Shown here in pieces: positions 1 to 12,894 of a DNA stretch of 64,000 nt (the first letter of the stretch is position 1; each line of letters opens with the position of its first letter). The translations under genes and the position numbers were made by a program. Origin of the DNA: Ustulina deusta (lineage: Eukaryota > Ascomycota > Sordariomycetes > Xylariales > Xylariaceae); NCBI GenBank assembly GCA_023159155.1, contig JAJNNX010000019.1:744001-808000 (forward strand), in the 5' to 3' direction. Below the pieces are notes generated by a model that worked only from the letters and a program-made list of their open reading frames with translations, was not told the origin of the DNA and made no database searches.

Positions 1-3000
1 ATAAATATTTTAGCACATATATTAACTAGTAATATAACTATTTAAAGTTTTAATAATAAAATAATAAAAAATCTAATAATTATTATTAAACATTTCTATT
101 AGCTATATATAAAAATAAAAATAAAAATATAAAGCTTATTTGCTTGTACTAATTAAAAAAGCTATAATATTTATTTTAATTATACTTAAAAGCTTTTTTT
201 TAAATAATATATAGTTTTATTAGTTTACTAAAGTTCTTTAGTAATACTATATATTTTAGGACTATAGCTTTAAAAAAATATATATTTAAAAAAAGTATAG
301 CTAGAATTATTAAAGCTATACTAAATTTTAACTAAAAATATATAATATATTATAATTTAATATTAAATAATAATAATAAAAATATAATAGTTATTTTAAA
401 AATATAACTTATATATTAATTAGTTTAATTAAAATATTTATTAGTTCTAGCACACACTATTTTAATTAGTATTTAACTACTAAAACCTTTTTTATAACCT
501 AGCTTTTTTTTAATTAATTATAATAAAAAATCAAAATTATATAAGCTAGCTTAAAATAAAAGATTTTTATAATTAAAAAAAAAAACAATTAAACATTAAG
601 CTTACTAGTAGTAAAATAGCATAACTAAAAATAATATATAAGATTTAATATATATAATAGCAGATTAGTTAATATAAAAGCTTTAAATATACTTTAATTA
701 ATAATACTTGCTTTTTTTTAGATTGTTTGAACTTTTAGATTAATTTACAAAGCAATTAAGGCTTAAAGCTCTAACCGTTTATTAGCAATCTAACCAAACA
801 TAGATATATTTATATAGTACTTAGTATAGCTAATATAAAAATAATAATTATATAGCAAATAAAAATAACTAAAAAAAGCTAGCATATGCTTTTTGCTTTA
901 AAATAACTAATTATTAAACATTATAAAAAATAATAAAAAATAAAAATATATATTATAATATACTATATATAAACTAATTATTATAAATTAAATAAATAAA
1001 ATTAGGAATATAAAAAAATATAAGTATAAATATAATCTATATAAAAAAATAAATAAATAAGTTAAAAAAAAATAGCTAACTTATATAAAACTAATAAATA
1101 CTATTTTTTATAAAATAATATAAGTAGAGGAGCTTTAATCAGTATTTTCTTTTAATAATAACTTATATTAAAAAAGAACTAACAAAGTCTTTATAAAAAA
1201 GTAATATAAACCAACCAAATCTATACTAGCTTAATAAACCTTATATTTAGCCCTTAACTATTTACTCTCTAGTTAATATATTTTATATTACTAGTCCTTA
1301 AATCTTATTTATTAATATATAAATTATATATTTGTTATATTTTATTTATACTCCTAATTATTAATATATAGAATTAATACTTTGCTTTAATATTAAAGCT
1401 ATTATATAATTAGCCTATTTTAATATTATTACTTTAAATTATTATACTTAAAATATTTTAACTAACCTACCTAAAGTATTACTAAAAAGATCTAGTAAAC
1501 ATATATACTTTTTTTAATAGTATTATTACTATTATATTATCTAAGCTAGTATAATATATATTACTAAATAAACTGCTATATATAAATTACTATAATAAAA
1601 AACCGCTATTTTACTTTTGCTAAAAATATAGGAATGTTTTATATAACCATAAAACTTTTTTAAGTATTACAATTTAAACTTTTTATAACTTGCTTAAACT
1701 TAAACTAATTAATATATTCTAAAAAATATAATAGTATTAGTAGCTAAATATATTAGAAATTAATATATTAATTATTCTAGTAATCGGTTACTTTAAACTA
1801 TAGGTAGTATTTAAAGGTATTTTTGTATAGATATTTTTTTAGGCTTAAAATAAAAGCTTTAATAAAAACTATTTTATTTTTTAATTTTTTAAAAAATAAA
1901 ATAAATCTACTAGTTTTGCAATATTTGGAACAATTAAAGTAACCAAAGCTAGGCATACTTTTAATTATTAGTTTGTTATAATCTATAATATTAAACAAAA
2001 AATATTATATATTATAGATTTTATTAATAATAATATAATAATTAATGCTTACTAAAAAGTTTTTATTATTTTTAACTATATTTAGAAATTATTATTTAAT
2101 AGTTACCTATTTAGACCTAAGCTTATAGTATTAATTCTTAGCATTTAATAAAATAATAGCTAGTGCTATAGTTATTTTTATAAAACTTATATATTTTTAG
2201 CTTTTTATAAGTTAAAGCTTTAAAAAAAAATAGTAAATATTATAAACAAAAAACTTTGCGATTTAAACAAAAATATATAAAATAATTTATTAAAATATTA
2301 TAAAAACTATATTACAGTTTATATAAAAAAGCTAGTCCTAGATTTCTAGTTATAAACTTAATTAATTTAGCTAGCCTAGCTAATTTTTTAATAAAATTAG
2401 TTAATTTTCTAGCTAATTATTTTATTTACTAATTTCTAACCTATAAAACTTTACTTAAAGTATTATAAGTATTTATAAAATTTAATTGCAAAAATATATA
2501 ATTAGTATAACCCAAAATATAAAAATATTCCTTTATTATTGCAATATTTAATAGCTAATAAAATTAGGATTCCTATTAATATACTTTTTTATAACAATTA
2601 TTAATATATAAATAACAAATTTTTTAAAAAATAACCAATCTTTTTTTTTATTTCTAAAAATATTTAGATAACTAATAGCTTTAATATTTAGATTATTAAT
2701 ATAATAATTAAATAGAAATAATATGCTTAAGCTAATATTATAAATATTAGGGCATAACTTACTATTTAGCTCTGTAGGCTAAACATAAAAATAGTTCACA
2801 AACAATTATTTAAACTACTTAATTATTTTGTTGCTTAATTTATAAAACTTAATAAAAAAGTAGTTATAATTATATTAATTTTTAAAATTAGATAAGTAAT
2901 ACTTAGTAAGCTTAAATTTTTTAAAGCAAATAATAACCGATTAAATTATTTCTTTATTATAGTTATTAATAAATAAAAACAAACTATTTACTTTATTAAC

Positions 3001-4175
3001 TTAGTTCTTAAGCAAAATAAAAAATATTAACAATTTATTTATAAATGCTAAATATAAGCTTTTAAAAATATTATTAATTAATAAACCTTAAAGCTACTTT
3101 TTAATATATTTTTTTTGTTTTATATATATAGTTTTTCTATATATACCTAAAATAATTAGTAAAGCTATAGTTTAGCATACATTATTTATATAATATTATT
3201 TTTTAAATACTTAAATATTTTTTTAAAAATCTATAACCTAATAGCCAGGAGTTAATACTTAATAACCTAGTAATAAGTATTAAAATTATAAAAAATTACC
3301 TAAATATTATTAAAAAAATAAAATTATATATTAAAATTGTAGTTATTAAAATAAAGCCCTTTTTTTAATTAATACTACTTAAAACAAAAAAATAATTAGT
3401 AATTACTTTATTTTATAAAACTAATTAATTAATAAGTAATAATATAAATATACAAAGTATATTTTATAGATTTTTTTTTTAAATTAAATTAGATTTTTTT
3501 ATAATAAATATTTTTATTTCCTAGTTTACTTATAAAGAAATAACAATTATTAGATCGCTTAAAAAATTAATATAAAGCTAATTAAAAAATATTCTAGTAG
3601 CTATACTTAAATCCAAAAAATTTAGTTAAAAATATAAATATTTTAATATATTTAATTTTAGTAAACAATACTAACTTTTTTTTAATAGCAAAAAAGCTTA
3701 AACTATAATTTATAAAAAATTTACTTGCTAATAAATTTTTTTTATATTTTAAAAAAATAATATATATAGTAATATAAAAAGTTATCCTATACTAAACTTT
3801 TTTACTAAGTAGAAGTCCTAAAAAAAATATAATTTGCAAATATATATAGTTAATTAAACAAATACTAAAAAACCTAAAAATTAAAAAGCTGCTTAAAAAG
3901 CGCTAAATATACAAAAAAAATAAAAAGTTAAATTATTAAAAATAAATATAAAAATTAAAAAAGCCTAACAACAAAGATCCAAAAAAAATAAATAATTAAT
4001 TAGTTATAGTTTAGGTTAATTATTATAGTTTAAAAACAAAAACCTAATAACTTAGAAAATTTGTAATAGGGCTAGTATATATATATAGGAAATAAGTCCT
4101 TAGTTATAAAATAAAACATATTTTTAGAAACCTTAGAAATTATAAAACAAAAAGTATAAAAAACGCACGTTTTTA

Positions 4176-4426
4176 TTTAAAGCTATAAAAAACTTTTTTT
4201 TTACGCAAGTATAAATAAACAAACAATTAATACAAAATACTAAATAGGAATTAAAGATTTGTTTTTATTAATTAATTATTACGTTTTTATTTATATTTAT
4301 ATATTAAATCTTGACTTAATCCGTACAAAGATCTGCAAATTAAAAAACATAGTCCGATATAAAATAATTAGGTAGGTTTAGTTAGTTTTAATGTGCGATA
4401 CGCCGATTAGGAGCCCTGCTCTATTT
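4176..4426 (+). repeat. LTR-like repeat, copy 1 (heavily RIP-mutated)
   Basis: This segment aligns in the same orientation with 6872-7171. Shared landmarks are a TATAAAA box (about 4184-4190), the stretch around AAAATACTA (about 4234), the AAATCTTGAC and AAGATCTGC words, and the ending GGAGCCCTGCTCTATTT. Differences between the copies are mostly C/T and G/A transitions, as expected of RIP. A deletion of about 35 bp follows the TATA box relative to copy 2. The promoter-like box and the paired arrangement suggest the LTRs of a retroelement; the exact ends are not defined. Confidence 0.6.
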
Positions 4427-4471
4427 CATTAGTTATATATATACCTCCGTTTTTGTTAATTTTGTTATTTT

Positions 4472-4525
4472 AGCATTTTTAACATTTTTGGTGTTTTTAG
4501 TATATTTGGCATTTTTGTTGTTTTT
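4472..4525. repeat. Six-unit degenerate 9-bp tandem repeat
   Basis: Six consecutive 9-mers can be laid end to end: AGCATTTTT, AACATTTTT, GGTGTTTTT, AGTATATTT, GGCATTTTT, GTTGTTTTT. The block lies about 45 bp after LTR-like copy 1. It is a short minisatellite, and most unit differences are transitions. Confidence 0.6.
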
Positions 4526-5159
4526 TGTCATTTCTAGGCTTTTATACCGTTAATTAGCTAGTTCTTTTATATGAGTTGCTATACAAACAAGTGCTTATAT
4601 AGTTTATATAGGAGTTAGCTTGAATACGTATAGTTTAAAGGAAGTGCTGTTTAGACCTTGTTTTTAAAACTTTGTTTTAAAAGCGTTGTTTTTGCTGCGG
4701 TGTTTAGCGCTATATATTGCTTTTTTGCATTATTAATTAGTTAGGCCTCTTATGTTTAGTAGCTTACGAATATATTTATATATAAATTTATATATAAATA
4801 TGTTTGTAGCTTATAAAAAAGCTTTTGTTCTAGCTTTAATCAACGAATTGCTATACTATTAATTAGCCGGTCTTTTGTTTAGTTCTTTATTTTAATAGCT
4901 ATACTAACAAGTTTTTTGTTTAATAGTTATATAAATAGATCCCTATATAATTTATATATAAATATGTTTTTATACCTATAGTCTAAAGAAAACTATTGTT
5001 TAGCTAGCTAATTAATGAACTACTATGCTACTAATCGGTTAATTTAGTTATATATATATTAATTAGTTATATATATATATTGACTAGCTATTATATATAT
5101 TAAATAGCTAGTTTAACTATTATATATATGATTAATTAGCGATTTAGCTAATATATATA

Positions 5160-6110
5160 CGTACGAGCAGCTACTTATATTAATTTATATATATATATGT
5201 TTATATTAATATATTATACTTTGTTTGCTATTAATTAGCAATTTTGTTATATATATATTAATTAGCAAGTTTATTATGTTTTTATTTATATATAAATAGG
5301 CGCACATATAATTTTTTATATAAACCTGCTTATATATTAATTACTTACACAAAGGCTTTCTAATTAGCCTTATACTATTCTATGCTATATATATAGCGCT
5401 ATTAATTAGTCAATCTATATAAAAAATATAAGCATATAAGCAATTGCTTATATAATTTATATAGCAATCTATTTATACCTATATAACTTATATATTATAT
5501 GTTTTATATATATAGCAAAACATATATAGCACTATAGATATATTATAGCACTACCGATTAATTAATATATTATTGCTACGTTAATTAGTTAGAATTATTA
5601 TTGCTATACTAACTAGTTAATTTATTACATATAAGCAACTTTTTATATTATTTTATATATAAATTTGCTTATAATATATTAATTATATAGTTAGCTATAC
5701 TACCGATTAGATTATAGTTGCTATAAATATAGCACCGCACTACTAATTAAAATATATAGCATTAATAAATTATTATTGCTATACTGATTAGTTATTTAGT
5801 TGCATATAAATAATTTCTTATATTATTTTATATAAAAGCTTGCTTATACTATATATATTATATAGTTATTATAGTACTGCTAATTAGTTAATATATTATT
5901 GCTACATTAATTAGTTTGTTATATATAAGCAACTTTTTATATTATTTTATATAGAAACTTGCTTATAACATATATATTATATAGTTATTGCAGCGCTACT
6001 AATTAGTTAATATATTATTGCTGTGCTAATTAGCTATTTTGTATATTATTACTGCTGATTTATAATTTTATTTTATGTACGAGCGGTTATTTATACTAAT
6101 TTATATAGGA
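5160..6110. repeat. Array of degenerate AT-rich repeat modules
   Basis: A module containing CTAATTAGTTAATATATTA, then AAGCAACTTTTTATATTATT, then CTTGCTTATA recurs with anchors near 5641, 5816 and 5936. A second word, GTACGAGC followed by TTAT and GTTTAT, occurs at about 5160 and again at about 6077. Spacing is irregular (about 175 and 120 bp), so this is a decayed, rearranged array and not a clean satellite. Related words occur upstream to about 4560. It lies between the two LTR-like copies. Confidence 0.55.
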
Positions 6111-6871
6111 CTACGTTTATATATATAATTTTTAGAGTTATTTATAAAGTTTATCTATTTAAAAAACTAATTAAGGTTTATTTTATAAACTTTAACCTAT
6201 ATATATATTATTAAAAAACATTACTGCAGTTATATAAAGATTTATATATATTAAAAGTAATAAAAGCTATAGCATAACTTTTTATACAGAGATTTAGCTT
6301 GGGTTCGAAGTAGTAGCTAACTATAGCACTTATTTAGGTTCTAACACAAAATACTAGCAGATACTGCTATATACGTTAGGTTTGGATAGAATTGCATATG
6401 TTTTTATATGGGAATATATTAAAGGATTACAAAGGAATAGGTTATTTAAAGGGCTAAAGGGTTATGCCGAAAGGGTTATGCTAGAGGGCATACCTAGCCA
6501 GAGGGCATTTGGTATACGGCATACGGACCAAAGGAAGAGCTATGGACCAAGGGAAGTCTGGTATAATTGTGACCGGTTCAGTAATCGGCTGATTAAGGGC
6601 TTGGTGGCCTAGTGGGTTAGGGCTGGTTCTTTTTTTTAGGCCGTTGAGGCCTAGGGGTTCGAGTGGGTGTTGTGTTATGTTGTCTTTTTTGGTGTTTTTA
6701 GCCTTGCAGTTGGATTCGAAGCTATCTAGAGAATAAGGCTCCGAATAAGGGAAGTTTGTAGCAGGGCTGGTGCTAGCGGCCCGCTAGCAGCTGCAAATAT
6801 AGCTGTACGTTAATTGTTAGCCGTATTTAGGCCGCCTGCGGCCCGAATCAGCTGATCTTCGGCTATATTCA

Positions 6872-7171
6872 GGGGTTCAAATAGCTATAAAAGCCTTCGA
6901 ACTTCTCAGAGCAATATTTACTTCAGACGCATAATATTTATACTAGTTTTCTAAGAGTAAACAACGGATAATTATTATAAAATACTAGATAAAAGTTAGG
7001 AATTTATTTTTATTAATTAATTATTGCGTTTTTATTTATAATTATAAATTAAATCTTGACCTAATATATATAAAGATCTGCGAGCCGGAAGATATAGTCC
7101 GATACAAAAGGATCAGGTAGGTTTGGTTGGTTTGAGTGTGCGATACGCCAATCAGGAGCCCTGCTCTATTT
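6872..7171 (+). repeat. LTR-like repeat, copy 2 (less mutated)
   Basis: Second copy of the 4176-4426 repeat, with more G and C retained. It has TATAAAAG at 6886-6893, followed by GTAAACAACGG, GAGCCGGAAGATATAGTC and GGAGCCCTGCTCTATTT. A short word around TACTAGTTTTCTA occurs twice (6926-6960 and 7173-7207) and differs only by transitions. The island 6300-6900 just upstream is the most GC-rich part of the AT block and may be a younger, less mutated insertion. The function as an LTR is inferred. Confidence 0.6.
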
Positions 7172-8466
7172 TAATACGTATAGTATTCATACTAGTTTTC
7201 TAGTAGTAGGCGCTCTAGTTTGTTTTTATTATTTTTAGTTATTTTTAGTGTTAAGTTGCCCTGTCTTTCTTTAATATATTTATATTAAACTTAATTCATC
7301 TTTTTATAAAATTATTAATATACTTAGAATTAATTAGCAATTAATTAGCTAATTATTTAAAACAATATTATAATTTTATAATTATAGCTATATTTTATAT
7401 TTATTTAAAATTAATATTTTTTAGTTGTTTAAAAAAAAAAAAGATTAGAAAACTAGTAATATAATGCTTAATATTAATACTTAAAATATATTTAGTACGT
7501 TTTATAACTACTAAAAAAATAACAAAAAAACTTAAATAAGTTTTTTCTATGTTCTAACTAAATAACTAATAAAAGATTTATAAAAAAATATAAAATAATA
7601 TATTTTTATTATAGTAATAATAGCTAACCTATTTAGAAATAAAACTATAATATTTTAAAATTATAACTTTGTTTAAAATATAATAACTAGATTATATATT
7701 AAAAATATTTTTTAAAAAAAACAATAAACTTTTTTAAACTTTATTTCTAAAAAAATCTAAATATTTATAATATAATATAATATTAATAATATATTTAGTA
7801 GCTAAAACTTATATTTATTATATAATATACTATAAATTTATTAATAAATAATTATAAGAAATTATTTTTATTTAAGCCCTAATAACTTAAAACTAAAAAA
7901 CTACGTATATTTAGTTAAGTAATCTATATATTATTACTAACTAGCTTATATTTGTTTTTTGTTTTTTTCAATAAAAGTTTTTTATAAGTTCGGCTAGTAC
8001 TAAGAACTTTAAATAAAATAAAATAAAAATATTAAAAATACTAGCAAACTTTTAAAACTTTAATATGTTATAGTTTTTTATAAAAAAGACCTATTATAAA
8101 TTATAAAAAAGAAAAATCTAGTAATATATTCAAAATTTTCTAAAATATTAAAACACTATATCTACTATCTATATCTATAAGTTATGTTTTATATAATTAT
8201 ATTAAACAACTAAAATAACATATAAGTTTAAAATAAATAAAAGTATTAAAATGTAAAGATTAGGTATACTTTATCTTTTAACTATATGTATTATTAGATT
8301 CCCCCGGACCCTTGGTCCTTAATTCTTTTTTTTGATTATTCTAAATACACAAAACATTCTGCTCACTTATATACGTATCTACTTATCTTGACAGTGACAA
8401 TTCACCTCCTATCGACTTGACGAGCGCGCTGTCCAGTACCTTGCCGCTCACGAAGATCATTAGATA

Positions 8467-8960
8467 CTAAAACGAATCAAACTGTTGCTTCCAAACCTCC
8501 AGCTCACCCATGAACTCATCGAGACTACTTTGACAAGCGCGAATTTCCGCTTCCGTAGAATATCAATTGGCTTCTCCTTATTTGCAACATTCTTCGAGTT
8601 AATGGCCTCCAGCCGCCAAGCGGCCTGCGCCACTTTTCCCTTTAATTTGGGAAAGAGGTCGAGCTAGCTTTGCACAAAGTCATCGGTGAGATGGCCCGAT
8701 ATTTTAGCCAAAAGAATTCCTAACTGGGTTTCAATTTTGACCCTCACCAACTCACTACCTAGATAGCGCACCAGTACCCGCTTATACCCTCGTCAGCCTT
8801 CTGGTACGTCTGCTATGTTGTTTTCATCATGTGCACCAATCTAACAATATTTTAGACCGATCAGGTTGCACGAAGTTCGCATCGGGAGAGCGCCATCGGC
8901 GTTCGAGCTACGGTCAGAGAATGAGAAGATGTGTCGCAGCTCGTTTCACCCCTGAAACTA
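8467..8960 (-). pseudogene. Decayed reading frame, family not recognised
   Basis: On the minus strand, coding-like protein sequence continues across breaks. One stretch reads SGHLTDDFVQS, meets an in-frame TAG, and resumes as LDLFPKLKGKVAQAAWRLEA. After a frame change it continues as STEAEIRACQSSLDEFMGEL and ends FDSF followed by TAG. The internal TAG sits where CAG would read through, a C-to-T change fitting RIP at the edge of the AT block. A plausible 3' splice site (ending CATAG) lies near 8827. The predicted protein is helical and rich in charged residues. I cannot assign a family. Confidence 0.4.
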
Positions 8961-10193
8961 CTATTCCTACGGATTTAGATACAGTGTCATCGTCAGCGCC
9001 TTCAAACCTCGCTAGGGAAGACCAATATTTGATGCCTAGTCTTGCATTTCACTTACTGCGTAGGTCAATGAATGAGGGACGAGAGATAGAGAGTATAGAG
9101 ACCTTTCCCCCCTTAGGATTTAATTGATGAAAGCAAAAACTACAGCTTTAGCGCCACTTGACACTGTAGCAGTATTTCAACATTAACAGCATACCAAGGT
9201 CACGGGGATACGCCACAGATTTTCATCCTGTATTGGTATTTGACTCTAACCGGCAATCACCCTACAGACTTGTATACTGTGGGCTACCCCATCTCATTAT
9301 TTATCCATTCCCACCCTGACCAGGGTATCTGAGAGCGCAGCGCTAGCTCTCAATGCACTACAGCATAACCAGGATTTCCCAGGCAGTCATGATACCATAT
9401 GTGTCGTTATAGTGTACAAATATCGATTTGTACGATAAGTATCAGCTATCTAGATCCGCAATTACCGGAATTGGTTATTGTTGCATCTGGCGGCAGGTAT
9501 AGCTGGAATATACTCATCTGCTAAACTACTTTGGGGGATCCTGGACCCGACACGGCGGGTTTTCCGGTCCCACGGGAATGGGTCAGGGACCGCTAATGTC
9601 GGGTAAGATTTCGCTGTACCCATTTCGTCGGGTCTGGTTCGAGGACTCTATAGGCTCGCGGTCAGGCATGGGTGTGATATGTTTGTTTTCGACCCAGACA
9701 AGACTTGCACAGGCGGACGCCTTCCGTCTCAGCTGATCCATTACTCGACGCCCCTTACCATCCATAGTTACGCCACCGACAGGTGCATTGTCTTTCAGAA
9801 ATCGAAATGTTTATTGAAGATCGAGACCTGTGGTTTAGCCTACATAGTCTAGTCTATCATTTCGCACTGTAAAAAATGTAGGTCATCAAAGGGTCGGCTC
9901 TCTTTCCCACGGATGGCCTTATTGTCTATCCCATATTCTGCTGCCCGCACTTGTCAGCATCTCCATGTGGGAAGGTTATGAGTTTGGGTTATTAAGAAAT
10001 TAATATATTATTTAATCCAAGAAAAGTCGCTTGAAAAGTCCTTTGGGTTCACCACAAAATTTATTAGAACGAACGTATGGGCGAATTTTCTGTTTGTCCA
10101 ATAACGCGACTATTTCCTTCGTGACATGATTATAGTAGGTCTAGGGGCACAGGAGCAATGCCACGAGTCGGCCATCGTAAATGTTCTTTCCCC
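8961..10193. other. Intergenic, nothing supported
   Basis: Ordinary composition with several short frames (for example 9583-9765 minus) that lack codon bias, motifs or credible starts. No RNA gene or repeat was recognised. Confidence 0.5.
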
Positions 10194-11948
10194 CTAGGCC
10201 TTCTCAATTACGCGAACCCAAAAGTCATCAATCAGAAAACTCGAGTATCCTCGACATCGCCATGGTGCTTGCGGGTTCATAATCTGGAGGTCACATACCC
10301 GCAAAATCTAGACAGGAGCATTAGCATCGATTAGCCGTCAATGGTAATCACGAATAAGATTCACCTCAACAAAGATCTTGTTCAACTCAAGCCATGCAAG
10401 CGTCTTCCCGGGACACTGCCACCGTCCATGACCGAAAGCGAGATCAACACTCCTTATAAGTTCGGTCCGCTTGTCCTCGTTGCACTCAAGGAAGCGCTCG
10501 GGTCGAAAGACTCCTGCATCGGGGCCGAATATCTCCTTGTTACGCAACATGCTCCAAAGATTGACAAAAATATCTGTTCCCTCAGGGACAAATTTCCCAC
10601 AGAGCGTATCTCCACCGGCTGGGACCTTCTTGGGAAAACCTGTGATTGCGGGCGGCACCATTCGCAACCCTTCATTGATGACGGCCTGTTCATGTTACTT
10701 ATCCAGCCTTGCAATCCGCACCACGATGGAATTTTACTAACCTGAAGATATGGAAGGCACCTAGCCTCTTCATTAGTAATTGGGGTTGATATACGACCCT
10801 CTCTAATGCCTGTGGTAATCTCATCTTGAAGTTTCTGGTATACTGGAGGGGAAGATAGAAGGTGAAGCATAATTCCCCGAATCGCAGTAGTTGATGTCTC
10901 GGATCCGGCGGGTACTTGAATAGCCAATTCAAGTTCACATTCGCGTCGTGTCAGACCATTGTTGATCCACTCATCCTACTGCCGTATTAATACAGTTTCT
11001 AGAGGGAGTAGTCGGGACTACAGAGCAAGATGACCCACCAACATATCACCGTCGCTATGCCTATCATAGTCCGCCTCATCAAACCGCTTAGCCACGACAT
11101 CCTTAACGATGCTAACCATTTGAATTAGCTACATTAAAAGGCGGCACGAGGAACACCAACCCCAAGAATCTGCCCATCCCTTTCTGATCTGTATGTTTGG
11201 GCCCAGCCAGCTTGAGAAAGAACTCTGACGAAAAGAAATCTCGCAGAGTGGGGATCATCATAAAGCAGTGTAGGAAGGGAACAAACGAATCTGCTATTGA
11301 AATGAAGTCAAATTGATCAGTCTCGGTTGCAAGGTCACCCCACGGCTCGCCAGATCCAACAAGGGTTACAATGTCAACTTGGAAAAATCTAATGAGACGA
11401 CTGAAGTCCACGACATGCGGCTTGCCTCTCACAAGATATTTGGACTTGAGTAGGTTGACAAGGACGGCTATCTGCGAGTCCACTTTTGCCTCGAGATTTA
11501 CAGCACCCTTTCCTGCATAACCGGCAGCCAATTTCGCTTTGAGCTTGTCGTGCCTCGCAGTATCGGGCTCGGAGAGCACGCTGTGGCCATAAGGGTCGAA
11601 CTGAATACTACCATACCAATCACCACGCCCATAGTTTGACCGCACATTGTTGATCTGCCAAAGAGTCTGAGGATCGTAGACCAGAAGTTCGTTAGGGCCA
11701 ATGCGCATTATCTTGCCATACTTCTCCTGCTCTTCGCCAAGGCGAAGATGCATCCGGCCAGTAGCCATGGTAAAATACCCCCATAGATAAGTGAAAGAGG
11801 CAAGCAAGGGACCGGGGAATTGGCGGAGACGGTGCCATGACCGGATTGCCGAGATAGTATACCATAAAATACAAGTAGACAGGGCAACAATAACCATAAG
11901 GCTAATCTTGGAACTCAATAGAGTCGAATCGAGGACCGGTGAAACCAT
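10194..11948 (-). CDS. Cytochrome P450 monooxygenase
   Basis: Five exons join into one 509-residue protein of usual P450 length: 11948-11161, 11111-11039, 10975-10742, 10685-10365 and 10307-10194. The introns are 49, 63, 56 and 57 bp, all GT..AG. An N-terminal membrane anchor (about residues 15-35) is followed by a proline-rich hinge (RQFPGP). The I-helix reads AGSETS (about 310-315), the K-helix EGLR (370-373), and the heme-binding motif FGHGRWQCPG (449-458) carries the Cys456 ligand. The last exon restores a normal C-terminus (PQAPWR..., DDFWVRV). It resembles the pisatin demethylase / benzoate hydroxylase type of endoplasmic-reticulum P450. The substrate is unknown. It precedes an FSH1 hydrolase and an NmrA-like gene on the same strand. 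The second intron (5' GTGGGT) is the least certain; the rest of the model is strong. Confidence 0.9.
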
Positions 11949-12894
11949 GTTTGTAATGAGTGCTGAGTAGTAAGAGTAGAGGGGGTGTGATAGTCACTAG
12001 AACTTGGAAAACGTGCTACTAAATATGGCACTATTTGTGCGAGACAGAAAGCAGCAGTTTGCCATTTTGGTCTACTCGCGTTGCTCATCGTAGTTAGAAG
12101 TATTATCCACATAGGTATTAGATAGGAGTGCCACGTTCCAGCAACCAAGGATCTACAATAGCTTCTTGATTATTTCTCATGGCTAACCGTCACCCTTGCT
12201 CTTCTCTGCAAAGAACAACGCGATCCCCGCATGGGTACATGGAGAAGAGGCGAAAGAGTTTCCAAAATTACGTTGGTCAATACCAGACACTACGATGGCT
12301 ATTGCCACCCGATCTTGCGCTTAGCCTTTGAGAGGCATGGTTGAACAACAGCTGCTTGCATTGCAAGGGTCATCCAAGAAGCGCTTTCAGAAAGCCAAGC
12401 CGCTTCTAGGATACCTAACTAAGCTGGGAAATGCCGGGAATCGATGATTTACCATTAGGTATGTCGAGATGCCAAATGTGCGCCACTATCTGAAACTGGC
12501 TGAATATCATCCCACTCCCATGGTAAGCGATCTGATGGCATTCGGTCGATGCAACATACGCCCTCCCTTTCCACTCTGTCGGGACCCTCGGTTGGCTTCA
12601 CAGTGACTGAGTATCGGCTGGCCAAGTCGCTATTGTACTTGATAAATGGATAATTCACATACATGTACCAAAGGGAATCCTAACACTGGCGATCGCCAAG
12701 TCCAGTGTGGCTACACTATACTACTTATTTCGATCGAGAATTCTTCATATTCTCCGCCGACTAGACTAGTTGCTCTACACTAGTGCAGTCCTTCCTGCGC
12801 TATTCTCAGTTTGGAAGAGTTCAAATCACTTTCCAATGAAAAAGCTCCGCGTCTTTGATATGTCGCCTTTTCATCTCCATCCTTTCTTTTCTTT
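11949..12894. other. Intergenic, P450 promoter side
   Basis: Upstream region of the P450 and downstream region of the FSH1-type hydrolase. A minus-strand frame of 69 codons at 12455-12664 has no recognisable motif. Nothing else supported. Confidence 0.45.

Larger units (their letters stand above)
1..8290. repeat. Left AT-rich, RIP-like gene-free block
   Basis: Nearly pure A/T sequence dominated by TpA steps, with only rare islands containing G and C (about 4310-4420, 6300-6900 and 7050-7170). No open frame here resembles a protein; the few short frames at 1798-1998 and 6382-6612 are low-complexity or anonymous. In filamentous ascomycetes this composition is the usual result of repeat-induced point mutation of transposons. 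The block stops sharply near 8290, where ordinary composition begins. The islands keep recognisable repeat sequence and are listed separately. Confidence 0.85.

Noticed and set aside
1798..1998. 66-codon frame in the left AT block
   Set aside because: Low-complexity Lys/Ile/Phe/Tyr translation expected by chance in AT-rich DNA.
10341..10745. Plus-strand frame of 134 codons opposite the P450
   Set aside because: The minus strand encodes the heme-binding region; the plus frame has no motif.
10976..11038. In-frame stops in the P450 between exons 2 and 3 as evidence of a pseudogene
   Set aside because: They fall in a 63-bp GT..AG segment whose removal restores the frame and the family sequence, so it is an intron. 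Its 5' site GTGGGT is weak, so some doubt stays.
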